From the NCBI RefSeq assembly GCF_039528515.1, contig NZ_BAAALT010000053.1, forward strand, positions 124,001 to 188,000: DNA of 64,000 nt, given 5' to 3'. This document shows positions 8,065-16,186 of the stretch, piece after piece. This DNA is from Luedemannella flava (GTDB lineage Bacteria > Actinomycetota > Actinomycetes > Mycobacteriales > Micromonosporaceae). Each line of letters starts with the position of its first letter. The stretch's first letter is position 1. Both the position numbers and the translations under genes were made by a program. Below the pieces are notes generated by a model, which did no database searches, was not told the origin of the DNA, and saw nothing but the letters and a program-made list of their open reading frames with translations.

Positions 8065-9089
8065 CAGTCACCCTCCAGGATTGCGCGCCCCGCGGCGACG
8101 AGCGGCACGACGCGAGCGCCGATGGTGTCGAAGCCGGTGCCGACCGTGAGACCCTGCGTGAACCGGTAGTGCACGCCCTCCAGGATGGCGGCGAGCTTGA
8201 ACGCGGCGAACGCCCGGTACCAGCGCAGGCTGCTCACGTCCCGGCCGGAGGCCGCCGCGTAGCGGCCGATCATCTCGTCGACTGTCGGGTGCCCCGGCGC
8301 GTCCGTGGGCGCCGATTCGGCCCCGTCCGGCTGCGGCACGGGAAAGGCGACGTAGGTGAGCATCAGCGCGAGGTCCGCGAGCGGGTCACCCAACGTGGAC
8401 ATTTCCCAGTCGAGTACGGCCGCGACGCGCCCGCCGGCGAAGATGACGTTGTCCAGGCGGAAGTCGCCGTGCACGATCGTCGCCTCCGACGTCGGCGGCA
8501 CGTTCCCGGCGAGGCGTTCGGCCAGCTCCTCGGCGCCGGGCAGGTCGCGGCTGCGCGAGGCGGCGAGCTGGCGCGTCCACGTGCGCACCTGCCGCTCGTT
8601 GTAGCCGTCCGGCTTGCCGAACCCGGCCAGTCCGGAGGCATCGGGGTCGACCCGGTGCAGGTCCGCGAGGGTGTCCACCAACGCGAGTACGCGCTCGCGC
8701 ACCGCGTCCGGACCGAGGTGGGCGAGGGCGGCGCCGGTGCGCAGGATGTCGCCGTCGACGAAGCCCATGAGGTAGAACGGCGCGCCGAGCACGGTGTCGT
8801 CCAGGCACAGGTGGACCATCGGCGGCACGGGGAAGCCGGTCGGCGCGAGCGCTGCCATCACCCGGAACTCGCGGCCCATGTCGTGCGCCGTGGCCAGCAC
8901 GTGCCCGAGCGGCGGCCGGCGCAGCACCCAGCGGTGCTCCCCGTCGGTGACCGCGTAGGTCAGGTTGGACCGCCCACCGGCGATCACCTCGCCGGTCAGC
9001 GGCTTGTCAGTGACTCCCTCGGCGCGCAGGTAACCGGCGAGTCGCTCGAGGTCCAGCCCAGGCAGGTCGCTCACGACGCCGGACCACAT
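8064..9089 (-). CDS. APH-like kinase (ACAD10/11- or LvaA-type partner)
   Basis: 341 residues of the aminoglycoside phosphotransferase fold: nucleotide loop GGRSNLTYAV, lysine-equivalent region WVLRRPPLG, catalytic loop VHGDFRLDNVI and metal Asp VLDWEMSTLGDPLADLA. This subgroup does not confer antibiotic resistance. It sits next to or is fused with ACAD10/11-type dehydrogenases, and LvaA of Pseudomonas putida phosphorylates 4-hydroxyvaleryl-CoA. The stop of this gene overlaps the ATG of the dehydrogenase (TGATG). ATG 9089 is the longest start; GTG codons 4-6 residues in (VVSDLPG) are alternatives. Confidence 0.88.
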   Translation of the reverse strand: MWSGVVSDLPGLDLERLAGYLRAEGVTDKPLTGEVIAGGRSNLTYAVTDGEHRWVLRRPPLGHVLATAHDMGREFRVMAALAPTGFPVPPMVHLCLDDTVLGAPFYLMGFVDGDILRTGAALAHLGPDAVRERVLALVDTLADLHRVDPDASGLAGFGKPDGYNERQVRTWTRQLAASRSRDLPGAEELAERLAGNVPPTSEATIVHGDFRLDNVIFAGGRVAAVLDWEMSTLGDPLADLALMLTYVAFPVPQPDGAESAPTDAPGHPTVDEMIGRYAAASGRDVSSLRWYRAFAAFKLAAILEGVHYRFTQGLTVGTGFDTIGARVVPLVAAGRAILEGD

Positions 9090-9092
9090 GTG

Positions 9093-9138
9093 TGCTGAAC
9101 TTCCGTGTTGCTACAACGGTTCCACAGGGGTTCAGCAA
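9093..9138. repeat. Inverted repeat TGCTGAAC...GTTCAGCA upstream of the APH-like gene
   Basis: Perfect 8-bp arms at 9093-9100 and 9131-9138 are 30 bp apart, with a small inner dyad (GTTG-CTA-CAAC). The element lies in the only intergenic gap (97 bp) between the SDR pair and the kinase-dehydrogenase-TetR unit, so it could be an operator or an attenuating hairpin. Confidence 0.3.
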
Positions 9139-9186
9139 ACGGTCGACAAAGGTGCACCGCGGTCCGGCGGAGGTGTATGTGCTCGC

Positions 9187-9999
9187 TCATGGCAGCAATC
9201 GTCCCGCCGCGAGGCCCGCCTTCTCGAGATCCTGCTGGGTGCGGTTCATGCCGCGCAGCCAGCGGTCCGGGTCGGTGGCGCGGCGCTCGTAGTACGTCGC
9301 GACCTCCGGGTGGGGCAGGATGAGGAAGCGGTCGTCGGCCATCGCCTCGATGACGCACTGCGCGACCTGCTCCGGGGAAATCGCCGCGTCGTCGAGCAGC
9401 GCGCCGCTGGCCGGGTCCGCCTGCGACAACATGGGCGTACGCACGCCCTGTGGGCACAACGCCTGCACGGTGATCCCCCGGTGGTCGTAGGTGGCGCGCA
9501 GCCACTCGGCGAAGGCGAGCGCGGCGTGCTTCGTGACCGTGTACGGCGCCTTGCCGAGCAGCGTCAGCAGGCCGGCCGCCGAGACGGTGGCGAGGAAGCG
9601 GCCCTGGCCGTCGGCGAGCCAGCGCGGCAGCAGCGCCCGCGCCGCGCGCACGTGCGCCATGACGTTGACCTGCCAGCCCAGCTCCCACACCTCGTCCGGC
9701 GCGGCGGCCGTGCCGGACGGGGCGACCCCGGCGTTCGCGCAGAAGATGTCGAGCGCGTCGCACCGGTCCCAGGCGAAGGCGACCAGGTCGGTGACGGTCC
9801 GCGCGTCGGACGCGTCCCCGGGGAACGCGAGGCCACCGATCTCGTCGGCCACCAGGGCGGCCGCGCCGGCGTCCAGGTCGTTGACGACGACCCGCGCCCC
9901 CTCGGCGGCGAACCGCCGGGCCAGCGCGGCCCCGATCCCGGACCCGCCGCCCGTGACGACCGCGACGGAGCCCCTGACCTCCAGCCCGGCAGGCGTCAT
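9187..9999 (-). CDS. SDR-family oxidoreductase
   Basis: 270 residues of a classical short-chain dehydrogenase. The glycine-rich motif is VVTGGGSGIG (around residue 16), an acidic residue follows strand 2 (VVNDLD, favouring NAD), then CANAG, the catalytic Ser in VSAAG and YTVTK as the YxxxK pair. The C-terminal tail (YERRATDPDRWLRGMNRTQQDLEKA) is typical of actinobacterial SDRs lying near acyl-CoA dehydrogenases. ATG 9999 overlaps the stop of the upstream SDR by ATGA, so both are translated as a unit. In this context it could oxidise or reduce a keto or hydroxy acyl-CoA intermediate. Confidence 0.87.
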   Translation of the reverse strand: MTPAGLEVRGSVAVVTGGGSGIGAALARRFAAEGARVVVNDLDAGAAALVADEIGGLAFPGDASDARTVTDLVAFAWDRCDALDIFCANAGVAPSGTAAAPDEVWELGWQVNVMAHVRAARALLPRWLADGQGRFLATVSAAGLLTLLGKAPYTVTKHAALAFAEWLRATYDHRGITVQALCPQGVRTPMLSQADPASGALLDDAAISPEQVAQCVIEAMADDRFLILPHPEVATYYERRATDPDRWLRGMNRTQQDLEKAGLAAGRLLP

Positions 10000-10748
10000 G
10001 CCCCACGTCCCGTCAGCGTCACGCCGCCGTCGACGACGAGGGTCTGGCCGGTCACCCAGGAGGCGTCGTCGCTGACCAGGTAGGACACCGCGCCGGCGAC
10101 GTCGGCGGGCTCGCCGAGGCGGCCCAGCGGGTAGCGGGACGCGACCTCCTCCTCGCGGCCCTCGTAGAGGGCGCTCGCGAAGCGGGTCTTCACCACGGCC
10201 GGGGCGACGGCGTTGACCCGGATCGCGGGGCCCAGCTCCACGGCCAGGCACGCGGTCAGGTGGGCCAGCGCCGCCTTGCTGACGCCGTAGAAGGAGATGC
10301 CGGGTGGCGGCACGATGCCGGCGACCGAGGTGACCGACACGATCGCGCCGCCCCGGTCGACCATGCCGGCGGCGCAGACCTCCTGGACCCAGCCGAGCGC
10401 GCTCACCACGTTCACGTCCAGGATCTTGCGGGCCGCGCCGAGGTCGAGGCCGACGAGCGGGCCGAACGCCGGGTTGATGCCGGTGTTGTTGACCAGGATG
10501 TCCACCGGCCCGAACGCCTCGGTGACCCGGCGGACCGTCTCGGCGCGGTGCTCCGGGTCGTCCGCCTTGCCGGCCACCGCCATCGCGACCGACGGGCCGC
10601 CCAGCGCGGCGACCGCCTCGGCCAGTGTCTCCTCGCCGCGCGCGGTGAGGCACACGCGGGCGCCCTCCGCGACGAGCCGCTCGGCCACGCCGAGGCCGAT
10701 GCCCCGGCTCGCGCCGGTGACGATGGCGACTCTGCCCTTGTGACGCAT
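9996..10748 (-). CDS. SDR-family oxidoreductase, FabG-like
   Basis: 250 residues with all classical SDR motifs: TGASRGIG at the cofactor loop, an Arg following strand 2 (CLTARGEE, favouring NADP), NNTGI, catalytic Ser in VTSVAG, YGVSK (YxxxK) and the C-terminal VTGQTLVVDGG. This is the layout of FabG and related 3-oxoacyl or hydroxyacyl reductases. It is the first gene of a two-SDR unit, 88 bp downstream of livK and separated from it by a strong hairpin. Its position beside kinase and dehydrogenase genes suggests a role in catabolism rather than fatty-acid synthesis. Confidence 0.87.
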   Translation of the reverse strand: MRHKGRVAIVTGASRGIGLGVAERLVAEGARVCLTARGEETLAEAVAALGGPSVAMAVAGKADDPEHRAETVRRVTEAFGPVDILVNNTGINPAFGPLVGLDLGAARKILDVNVVSALGWVQEVCAAGMVDRGGAIVSVTSVAGIVPPPGISFYGVSKAALAHLTACLAVELGPAIRVNAVAPAVVKTRFASALYEGREEEVASRYPLGRLGEPADVAGAVSYLVSDDASWVTGQTLVVDGGVTLTGRGA

Positions 10749-10799
10749 GTGTGCTCCTCGGTGATGCGCTCCTGATGCGGACCTTAGCTGGCGCCGGTC

Positions 10800-10826
10800 G
10801 GGGCCGGTGGGGTCGCCACCGGCCCC
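10800..10826 (-). terminator. Hairpin terminator after livK
   Basis: A perfect 11-bp GC stem (GGGGCCGGTGG / CCACCGGCCCC) with a 5-nt loop lies 10 bp beyond the livK stop. It would end the liv transcript before the SDR genes. Confidence 0.6.
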
Positions 10827-10836
10827 GAGGAGTCCG

Positions 10837-12096
10837 TCAGCCCGGAATGCCGCTGGTGGGCGGGGCCGGGCGCTGCTGGGTGTACTCGGCGACCGGGCCG
10901 TCCGCGGGGTCCGTCTCGTACACCGGGCCGAAGAACGCCTGCGCGGCGCTGGCGACGCGGGTCAGCCGTCCCCCGCCGTACCCGGAATGGTTGGTCCTGG
11001 AGTAGCGCAGCGGCGCGTAACCGGGGCCGGTGAAGCCACCCTTCTCCACGGCGGCGATCAGGCCCTCGCGGGTGAGGTCCTTGCCGGCGGCCTGCAGCGC
11101 CTGCACGAACAGGTACGCCACGGACATGCCGTAGATCGCGTTGCCGTTGAACGGGGTGCCGGGGGAGTACTGGTCGTGCACCTTCTTGAACAGGGCCGTC
11201 CACGGGTCGGCGGCGTCGGTGGCGGCGGGCAGCGGCGAGATGCCGATCATGCCCTCGGCCAGCGGGGCGGCCTCCTTGAGCAGCGCGGCCACGGTCGGGT
11301 AGTCGGACCCGACGTTGGACACCACCCACTGCGGGCGGAACGCCAGCCGCGCCGCCGTGCCGATCGACAGGGCCGTGAAGCCCGGCACCGTCGCCAGGAT
11401 GACGACCTCGCAGCCGGCGGCCTTGAACGCGCCGATCTGCGGGCCGACGTTGGCGTTGGTGACGGTGTACTTCTGCTCGGCGGCGAGCGTGCCGAGGACC
11501 TTCTTGACGCCGGCCAGGCTGTCGCGGCCGAAGTCGTCGTCCTGGCCGAGGAAGCACACCTTCTTGCCGGCGAAGGTCGTCTTCACATGGGTCGCGAGGA
11601 TCTTGCCCTCGACGGTGTAGTCGGTGTTGAAGCCGAACGTCTGCGGGTACTTCGTCGGCTGGTTCCAGCTCAGGCTGCCCGACGCGACGAACAGGTCGGG
11701 CACCTTGTTGGTGTTGAGGAAGTCCAGCACGCCCGTGTGGGTCGGGGTGCCGAGCCCGTTGAGGATCGCGAACACCTTGTCCTGCAGGACGAGCTGCCGT
11801 ACGACCTGGGTGGTGTTCGCGGGGTTGTACCCGTCGTCCATGATCTTGTATGTGATCTTGCGACCGTGGACCCCGCCGTTCGCGTTGACGTAGTCGAAGT
11901 ACGCCTTCGCGGCGGGCGCGATCTCGGAGTACCCGGCGGCGGCCGGGCCGGTCAGTGGCGTGTGCGTACCGATCACGATCTCGGTGTCGGTGACGCCGGG
12001 AACGGCGGCCTTGTCGTCGCCGCACGCGGCGACGGCGGTGCCCGCCAGAAGGAGCGAGGTGACGATCGCGACCGTGCGTCGCGCGGGGTGGGACAT
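10837..12096 (-). CDS. livK: Branched-chain-amino-acid-type ABC substrate-binding lipoprotein (LivK-like)
   Basis: 419 residues. The N-terminus has a lipoprotein signal (LLLAGTAVAACGDD, lipobox Cys at about 24). The mature part is a type I periplasmic-binding fold: IVIGTHTPLTGPAAA, KAYFDYVNANGGVHGRKI, the QDDDFGRD hinge and GMSVAYLFVQAL. Proteins of this family bind branched amino acids but also aromatic acids, urea, amides and short-chain acids. Because the transporter sits with acyl-CoA genes, an organic acid is as likely as an amino acid. It is the last liv gene, after livM, with a terminator following. Start ATG 12096; a GTG at 12105 is possible. Confidence 0.88.
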   Translation of the reverse strand: MSHPARRTVAIVTSLLLAGTAVAACGDDKAAVPGVTDTEIVIGTHTPLTGPAAAGYSEIAPAAKAYFDYVNANGGVHGRKITYKIMDDGYNPANTTQVVRQLVLQDKVFAILNGLGTPTHTGVLDFLNTNKVPDLFVASGSLSWNQPTKYPQTFGFNTDYTVEGKILATHVKTTFAGKKVCFLGQDDDFGRDSLAGVKKVLGTLAAEQKYTVTNANVGPQIGAFKAAGCEVVILATVPGFTALSIGTAARLAFRPQWVVSNVGSDYPTVAALLKEAAPLAEGMIGISPLPAATDAADPWTALFKKVHDQYSPGTPFNGNAIYGMSVAYLFVQALQAAGKDLTREGLIAAVEKGGFTGPGYAPLRYSRTNHSGYGGGRLTRVASAAQAFFGPVYETDPADGPVAEYTQQRPAPPTSGIPG

Positions 12097-12125
12097 GCCG
12101 GACACCGGACCTTTCGCGAGGGGTT

Positions 12126-13124
12126 TCAGGACGGTGGTGCGGACGCGCGCCGGCGGCGGCGCAGGGCCCGCGCGGCCCGGCCGAGCGCCCCCTGCACACC
12201 CCCCGGAGCGACGATCATGGTGACGATCAGGACCAGGCCGAAGATGGCCAGCGGCAGGTTGCCGGCCAGCCGCTGCGCGGTCGCGGGCGACAGCGTCAGC
12301 GACGCGGTGATCTCGTGGGCCAGGTCCGGCAGGGCGACCAGCAGCAGCGCGCCCCAGGCGGCCCCGGCGAGACTGCCCAGCCCGCCGACGACGATCGCCA
12401 TGAGCAGGAACAGCGACAGGGTCAGCGGGAACGCACCCGGCGAGACGGTCTGCGCGAGGAAGGCCAGCAGCCCGCCGCCAAGTCCGGCACCGGCCGCGCT
12501 GACCACGAACGCCTGCACCCTGACCCGCGCGACGCGGATGCCGGCCAGCCGCGCCGCGACCTCGTCGTCGCGGACGGCACGCAGTTCCCGGCCGTACCGG
12601 CTGCGCAGCAGGTTCGCCATGCCGAGGGCGATGATCAGCGCCCCGGACACGGCGATCCAGGCCTGCCACCGCTCGAACGGCACGTCCACCGGCGCCGGCG
12701 CCGCGTAGACCGGCAGGCCCTGCTCGCCGTTGAACGTCTCCCGGAAGATGACCGGCACGGCCGGCACCGCCACCGCGATCGCCATCGTGGCGCCGGCGAG
12801 GTAGGGGCCGTGCAGCCGGGCGCCGGCGAGCCCGACCACGACCCCCGCGGCCGCGGTGACGACGACGCTCAGCGTCAGGGAGGCGGCCAGCATCCAGCCG
12901 CCCGCGTCCCCGTACGCGTTCTGCGACAGCGCCACCGTGTACGCGCCGATCGCCATGAACGCGCCCTGGCCGAGCGAGAGCTGCCCCGACAGTCCGGTCA
13001 GGACGGTAAGCCCCGCGGTCGCGCAGAAGTACGCGCAGACCGTGGCGAGCTGGTAGGCGCGGAACGGCTCCAGGATGCTGGCCAGCGCGAAAGCGACGAC
13101 GCCGGCCGCCACCACGCCCCTCAT
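12126..13124 (-). CDS. livM: Branched-chain-type ABC permease (LivM-like)
   Basis: 332 residues with about 9 hydrophobic helices and the family landmarks GLSGQLSLGQGAFMAIGAYT and, near the cytoplasmic coupling loop, RYGRELRAVRDDEVAARLAGI. This is the larger permease subunit of Liv transporters. ATG 13124 overlaps the livH stop by ATGA. The C-terminus is Arg-rich (RALRRRRRAS) and cytoplasmic. It is expected to form a heterodimer with LivH and to be energised by the LivG and LivF ATPases encoded upstream. Confidence 0.9.
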   Translation of the reverse strand: MRGVVAAGVVAFALASILEPFRAYQLATVCAYFCATAGLTVLTGLSGQLSLGQGAFMAIGAYTVALSQNAYGDAGGWMLAASLTLSVVVTAAAGVVVGLAGARLHGPYLAGATMAIAVAVPAVPVIFRETFNGEQGLPVYAAPAPVDVPFERWQAWIAVSGALIIALGMANLLRSRYGRELRAVRDDEVAARLAGIRVARVRVQAFVVSAAGAGLGGGLLAFLAQTVSPGAFPLTLSLFLLMAIVVGGLGSLAGAAWGALLLVALPDLAHEITASLTLSPATAQRLAGNLPLAIFGLVLIVTMIVAPGGVQGALGRAARALRRRRRASAPPS

Positions 13125-13999
13125 GCGCGCCGCGCCGAGGCCGTGGCGACCAGGCCGCCGGGACGGACGAGCAGCACCGCGACGAGCAGGCCGGCGACGG
13201 CGAGGGACGCCAGGTCGCCACCGACGTAGCCCGTCACGTACGACACCAGCAGCCCGACGCCCACCCCGCCGATCACGGCGCCGACCGGGCTGTCCAGCCC
13301 GCCGATCACGGCGCCCGTGAACGCGGACACGAAGACGAGATCCATCGCGGTCGGGTGCAGGCCGAGGCCCGTCGGCACGGTGAGCAGCGCGGCCAGCGCG
13401 CCGGCGGCGGACGCGAGCGCCCAGCCGACGGTGAGCATGCCGGCCACGTTCACGCCGAGCAACCGCGACACCTCGGGCGCGAACGCGGCGGCGCGCATCC
13501 GCAGCCCCAGGCCCGTCCTGGTGAACAGCAACGCGAGCAGGCCGACGAGGGCGGCGACCGTGCCGAACACGAACAGGTCGAACCGCGACACCGCCGGCAC
13601 TCCCCACACGTCCAGGGCGGTGCGGCTGAGCGGCGCGCCGATCGGCCGGTACTCGTTGCCGTAGAGCATGCCGAGCACCGCCTGGATGAGCAGCACCAGG
13701 CCGAGCGCCACGATGACCGGGTTGAGCGGCGCGCGATGGTCCACCAGCCGCATCACCCCGCGCTCCACCGCCACGCCGAGCGCCAGCCCCGCGACCAGCG
13801 CGCCGACAAACCCCAGCCAGTACGACCCGGTCGCTTCGGTGATGGAGGCGGCCACGTACGCCGTCGCGACCGCCATGGCACCCTGCGCGAAGTTGACGAC
13901 GCGCGCCGCCCGCCAGATCAGCACGAGAGCCAGTGCGAACACGGCCAGCACCGCCCCGTGGGCCAGGCCGTCGACCGTGAGAAACACGAAGCGGTCCAT
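13121..13999 (-). CDS. livH: Branched-chain-type ABC permease (LivH-like)
   Basis: 292 residues with about 8 membrane helices. The N-terminal signature (LAHGAVLAVFALALVLIWRAARVVNFAQGAMA) and the coupling-loop region (FTRTGLGLRMRAAAFAPEVSRLLGVN) are typical LivH features. It lies between livF and livM, 9 bp from livF and overlapping livM by 4 bp. The overall gene order is G-F-H-M-K, all on one strand. There is no sign of truncation. Confidence 0.9.
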   Translation of the reverse strand: MDRFVFLTVDGLAHGAVLAVFALALVLIWRAARVVNFAQGAMAVATAYVAASITEATGSYWLGFVGALVAGLALGVAVERGVMRLVDHRAPLNPVIVALGLVLLIQAVLGMLYGNEYRPIGAPLSRTALDVWGVPAVSRFDLFVFGTVAALVGLLALLFTRTGLGLRMRAAAFAPEVSRLLGVNVAGMLTVGWALASAAGALAALLTVPTGLGLHPTAMDLVFVSAFTGAVIGGLDSPVGAVIGGVGVGLLVSYVTGYVGGDLASLAVAGLLVAVLLVRPGGLVATASARRA

Positions 14000-14008
14000 G
14001 CTCCTCCT

Positions 14009-14728
14009 CTAGAAACCCAGGTACGTGTGCCGGAGGTCCTCGTCGTCGCGCAGCTGCGCGGCCGGCGCCGTCACGACGACCCGGCCCAGCGACATGACCG
14101 CGGCGTTATCGGCTACCGATAGCGCGCTGCGCACGTTCTGCTCGACCAGCAGGACGGCCAGCCCGGTCGCGTCGCGCCACTGCCGCAGCAGCGCCATGAC
14201 CTGGGCGGTGATGCGCGGCGCGAGGCCGAGCGACGGCTCGTCCAGCAGGAGCAGCCGGGGTCGGGCCATCAGCGCCCGGCCCAGCGCGAGCATCTGCCGC
14301 TCGCCGCCGGAGAGCTGGTGCGCCGCGTGCCTGCGCCGCCGGGCGATCTCGGGGAACAGGTCGAGGACCTCTGCGAGACTGCGCGCCTCGCCCGCCCGGT
14401 CGCGCCGCCACACCCCGCCCAGGCGCAGGTTCTCGGCGACCGTCAGCTCGCCGATCACGCCGCGTCCCTCGGGGACGTGCACGAGGCCGCGCCGCACGAG
14501 CCGGTGCGGCGGGACCCCGTCGAGCGGCTCGCCGTCGAAGAGGATCCGACCGCCCGTGGGGCGGACCAGCCCCGACAGCGTCCGCAACAGGGTGGTCTTG
14601 CCGGCGCCGTTCGCGCCGAGCACGGCGGTGATCTGCCCGTCCGACATGGCGAACCTGACATCCCGCAGCACGGGCGCCGCCCCGTACCCGGCGGTGAGGT
14701 CCTCAACCTTCAGCAACGGATCGCTCAC
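14009..14728 (-). CDS. livF: ABC transporter ATPase (LivF-like)
   Basis: 239 residues: Walker A GANGAGKTT, Q-loop VRRGLVHVPEGRG (the PEGR form typical of LivF), signature LSGGERQM, Walker B LLLLDEPSLGLAP and H-loop VEQNV. This is the second ATPase of Liv-type uptake systems. Its start (ATG 14728) overlaps the livG stop by ATGA, giving coupled 1:1 synthesis of the two ATPases. Confidence 0.92.
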   Translation of the reverse strand: MSDPLLKVEDLTAGYGAAPVLRDVRFAMSDGQITAVLGANGAGKTTLLRTLSGLVRPTGGRILFDGEPLDGVPPHRLVRRGLVHVPEGRGVIGELTVAENLRLGGVWRRDRAGEARSLAEVLDLFPEIARRRRHAAHQLSGGERQMLALGRALMARPRLLLLDEPSLGLAPRITAQVMALLRQWRDATGLAVLLVEQNVRSALSVADNAAVMSLGRVVVTAPAAQLRDDEDLRHTYLGF

Positions 14729-15498
14729 GTTGTCACCGCCTCGCCCAGATACGCCTCGATCACGGCGGGATCGTCGGCGATCCGGTCGGGCGGGCCGGCC
14801 GCGATGACCCTGCCGAAGTCGAGGACGGTGACCTCGTCGCAGACCCGCATGACGAGGTCCATGTGGTGCTCCACGAGCAGCACGGCGCAGCCGGCGTCGG
14901 CGCGGGCCGGCAGGGCGGCGATGAGCTCGCCGAGCTCGTCGACCTCGGCCTCGCTCAGCCCGCCGGCCGGCTCGTCGAGCAGCAGCAGGCGGGGACGGGC
15001 GGCCAGCGCGCGGGCGAGCGCGACCCGCTTGCCCACGGCGTACGGCAGGGTGGTCGGGTAGGCGTCGGCGTAGTCGTCGACGCCCAGCTCGGCCAGCAGG
15101 GCGCGGGCCGCGTCGCGCAGACAGCGCTCGTCACGGCCCGCGCGCGGGAGGCCGAGCAGCGCGGCGCCGAGCCCGGCGCGCGCGTCGGCGGTGGCGCCGG
15201 TGACGACGTTCTCGAGGACGGTCAGGCCGGCGAACAGCCCGACTCCCTGCAGCGTGCGGGCGATGCCCAGCCTGGTCAGCCCGTGCGGCCGGCGGGGAAG
15301 CGGCCGACCCTCGAAGGTCAGCTCGCCGCGCCGCGGCCGCTGGATGCCACAGATGACGTTGAACAGCGTGGTCTTGCCGGCGCCGTTGGGTCCGATCACG
15401 CCGACCACCTGGCCGGGCGTCACGTCGAGGTCGACGCCGTCGAGCGCCACCAGGCCGCCGAAGTGCACGTCCACGCCCCGCAACCGCAGCCCGCCCAT
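14725..15498 (-). CDS. livG: ABC transporter ATPase (LivG-like)
   Basis: 257 residues: Walker A GPNGAGKTT, Walker B LLLLDEPAGGLSE, H-loop VEHHMDLVMRVCD and the LivG-type C-terminal YLGEA. The signature helix (LPYAVGKRVALARAL) departs from LSGGQ, as it often does in LivG. Start choice: the GTG at 15507 lies directly against the GAGGGGG ribosome site, whereas ATG 15498 has an 8-nt spacer, so 15498 is preferred. It is the promoter-proximal gene of the liv operon, and the palindrome at 15521-15545 is only 23 bp upstream. Confidence 0.9.
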   Translation of the reverse strand: MGGLRLRGVDVHFGGLVALDGVDLDVTPGQVVGVIGPNGAGKTTLFNVICGIQRPRRGELTFEGRPLPRRPHGLTRLGIARTLQGVGLFAGLTVLENVVTGATADARAGLGAALLGLPRAGRDERCLRDAARALLAELGVDDYADAYPTTLPYAVGKRVALARALAARPRLLLLDEPAGGLSEAEVDELGELIAALPARADAGCAVLLVEHHMDLVMRVCDEVTVLDFGRVIAAGPPDRIADDPAVIEAYLGEAVTT

Positions 15499-15520
15499 CG
15501 CAGTCACCCCCTCGGGCCAT

Positions 15521-15545
15521 CTATTTACATCGGCAGTGTAAATAG
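15521..15545. promoter_or_regulatory. Perfect operator-like palindrome before livG
   Basis: The palindrome is CTATTTACA-N7-TGTAAATAG, with 9-bp perfect arms, AT-rich in a GC-rich genome, directly upstream of the liv ribosome site. Size and symmetry fit a TetR-family operator. The TetR gene at 6239-6847, at the far end of the same gene block, is the obvious candidate regulator. Confidence 0.6.
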
Positions 15546-15633
15546 AAGCGCCTCAGAGGCGATACGCCCGTGATGATTTCGTAACAACCGGACGGATTCC
15601 GAGATCTTCACGCACGACAAATGAAGAAAGATC

Positions 15634-15675
15634 GCCCGCCGCCCGCCGCCCGCCGCCCGCCGCCCGCCGCCCGCG
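15634..15675. repeat. Tandem heptamer GCCCGCC, about 6 copies
   Basis: Five exact copies plus one variant (GCCCGCG) lie in tandem in the intergenic stretch between livG and the small orf at 15830. The unit is not a multiple of three, and no supported gene covers it. Such an array is prone to slippage. Confidence 0.8.
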
Positions 15676-15689
15676 GTCGCTGATCGGCT

Positions 15690-15743
15690 TATGGCGCCAT
15701 AGCGCTGGAGTGCGGGCCGGGATTCGGACTCTATGGCGCCATA
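15690..15743. repeat. Two copies of palindrome TATGGCGCCATA, 42 bp apart
   Basis: Exact 12-bp palindromes at 15690-15701 and 15732-15743 are each followed by a CGCTG-like tail (AGCGCTGG, ACGCTGA). The 42-bp spacing is four helical turns. They could be operator pairs for the divergent livG and 15830 genes, or copies of a dispersed repeat. Confidence 0.6.
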
Positions 15744-15829
15744 ACGCTGAGATGGGCCGCCCGGGGATGTCGAGACGTGCCGATCGGCCGATTGCGCGTG
15801 GGTGCCTCGGGCCGCCACGCTCATTGATC

Positions 15830-16186
15830 ATGAAGCTCATGCACTGCGCGCACTGCGACGACATCGTCCGACTCTTCCCCGAGGCGCGGTCGTGCCGATG
15901 CGGCAAGTCCCAGGGTAAGTACCTTGAGGACAACGCGACGACCGTGCAGACCTGGCCGGGCCTGTCGCTCGGCATCGCCAACCCGGACTTCGTCGCGGCA
16001 CAGGAGGCCTTCGCCGCCGACCCGAACACGTTCTCGCCCGTGCTGTCGATGCGCGCCTGGATCAACCCGGCGTCGGAACCGGACGTGAAGTTCGTCGCCG
16101 GCATCCCCCTCAAGGAAGACGAGGAGGAGGGCGAAGAGCGGTCGCAGGTGGAGGAAACGCCGGCTGACCCCGCGCCGGCGGGGTGA
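15830..16186 (+). CDS. Conserved small protein with N-terminal Cys cluster
   Basis: 118 residues. The N-terminus is a zinc-knuckle-like sequence (MHCAHCDDIVRL, then SCRCGKSQGKYL). A beta-rich middle (VQTWPGLSLGIANPDFV) follows, and the tail is acidic (EDEEEGEERSQVEETPAD). Similar hypothetical proteins are widespread in actinomycetes, but I know of no assigned function. ATG 15830 is chosen because the Cys cluster begins there; the ORF extends 120 bp further upstream through the palindromic repeats, which is unlikely to be coding. No clear ribosome site is visible. Confidence 0.65.
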   Translation: MKLMHCAHCDDIVRLFPEARSCRCGKSQGKYLEDNATTVQTWPGLSLGIANPDFVAAQEAFAADPNTFSPVLSMRAWINPASEPDVKFVAGIPLKEDEEEGEERSQVEETPADPAPAG

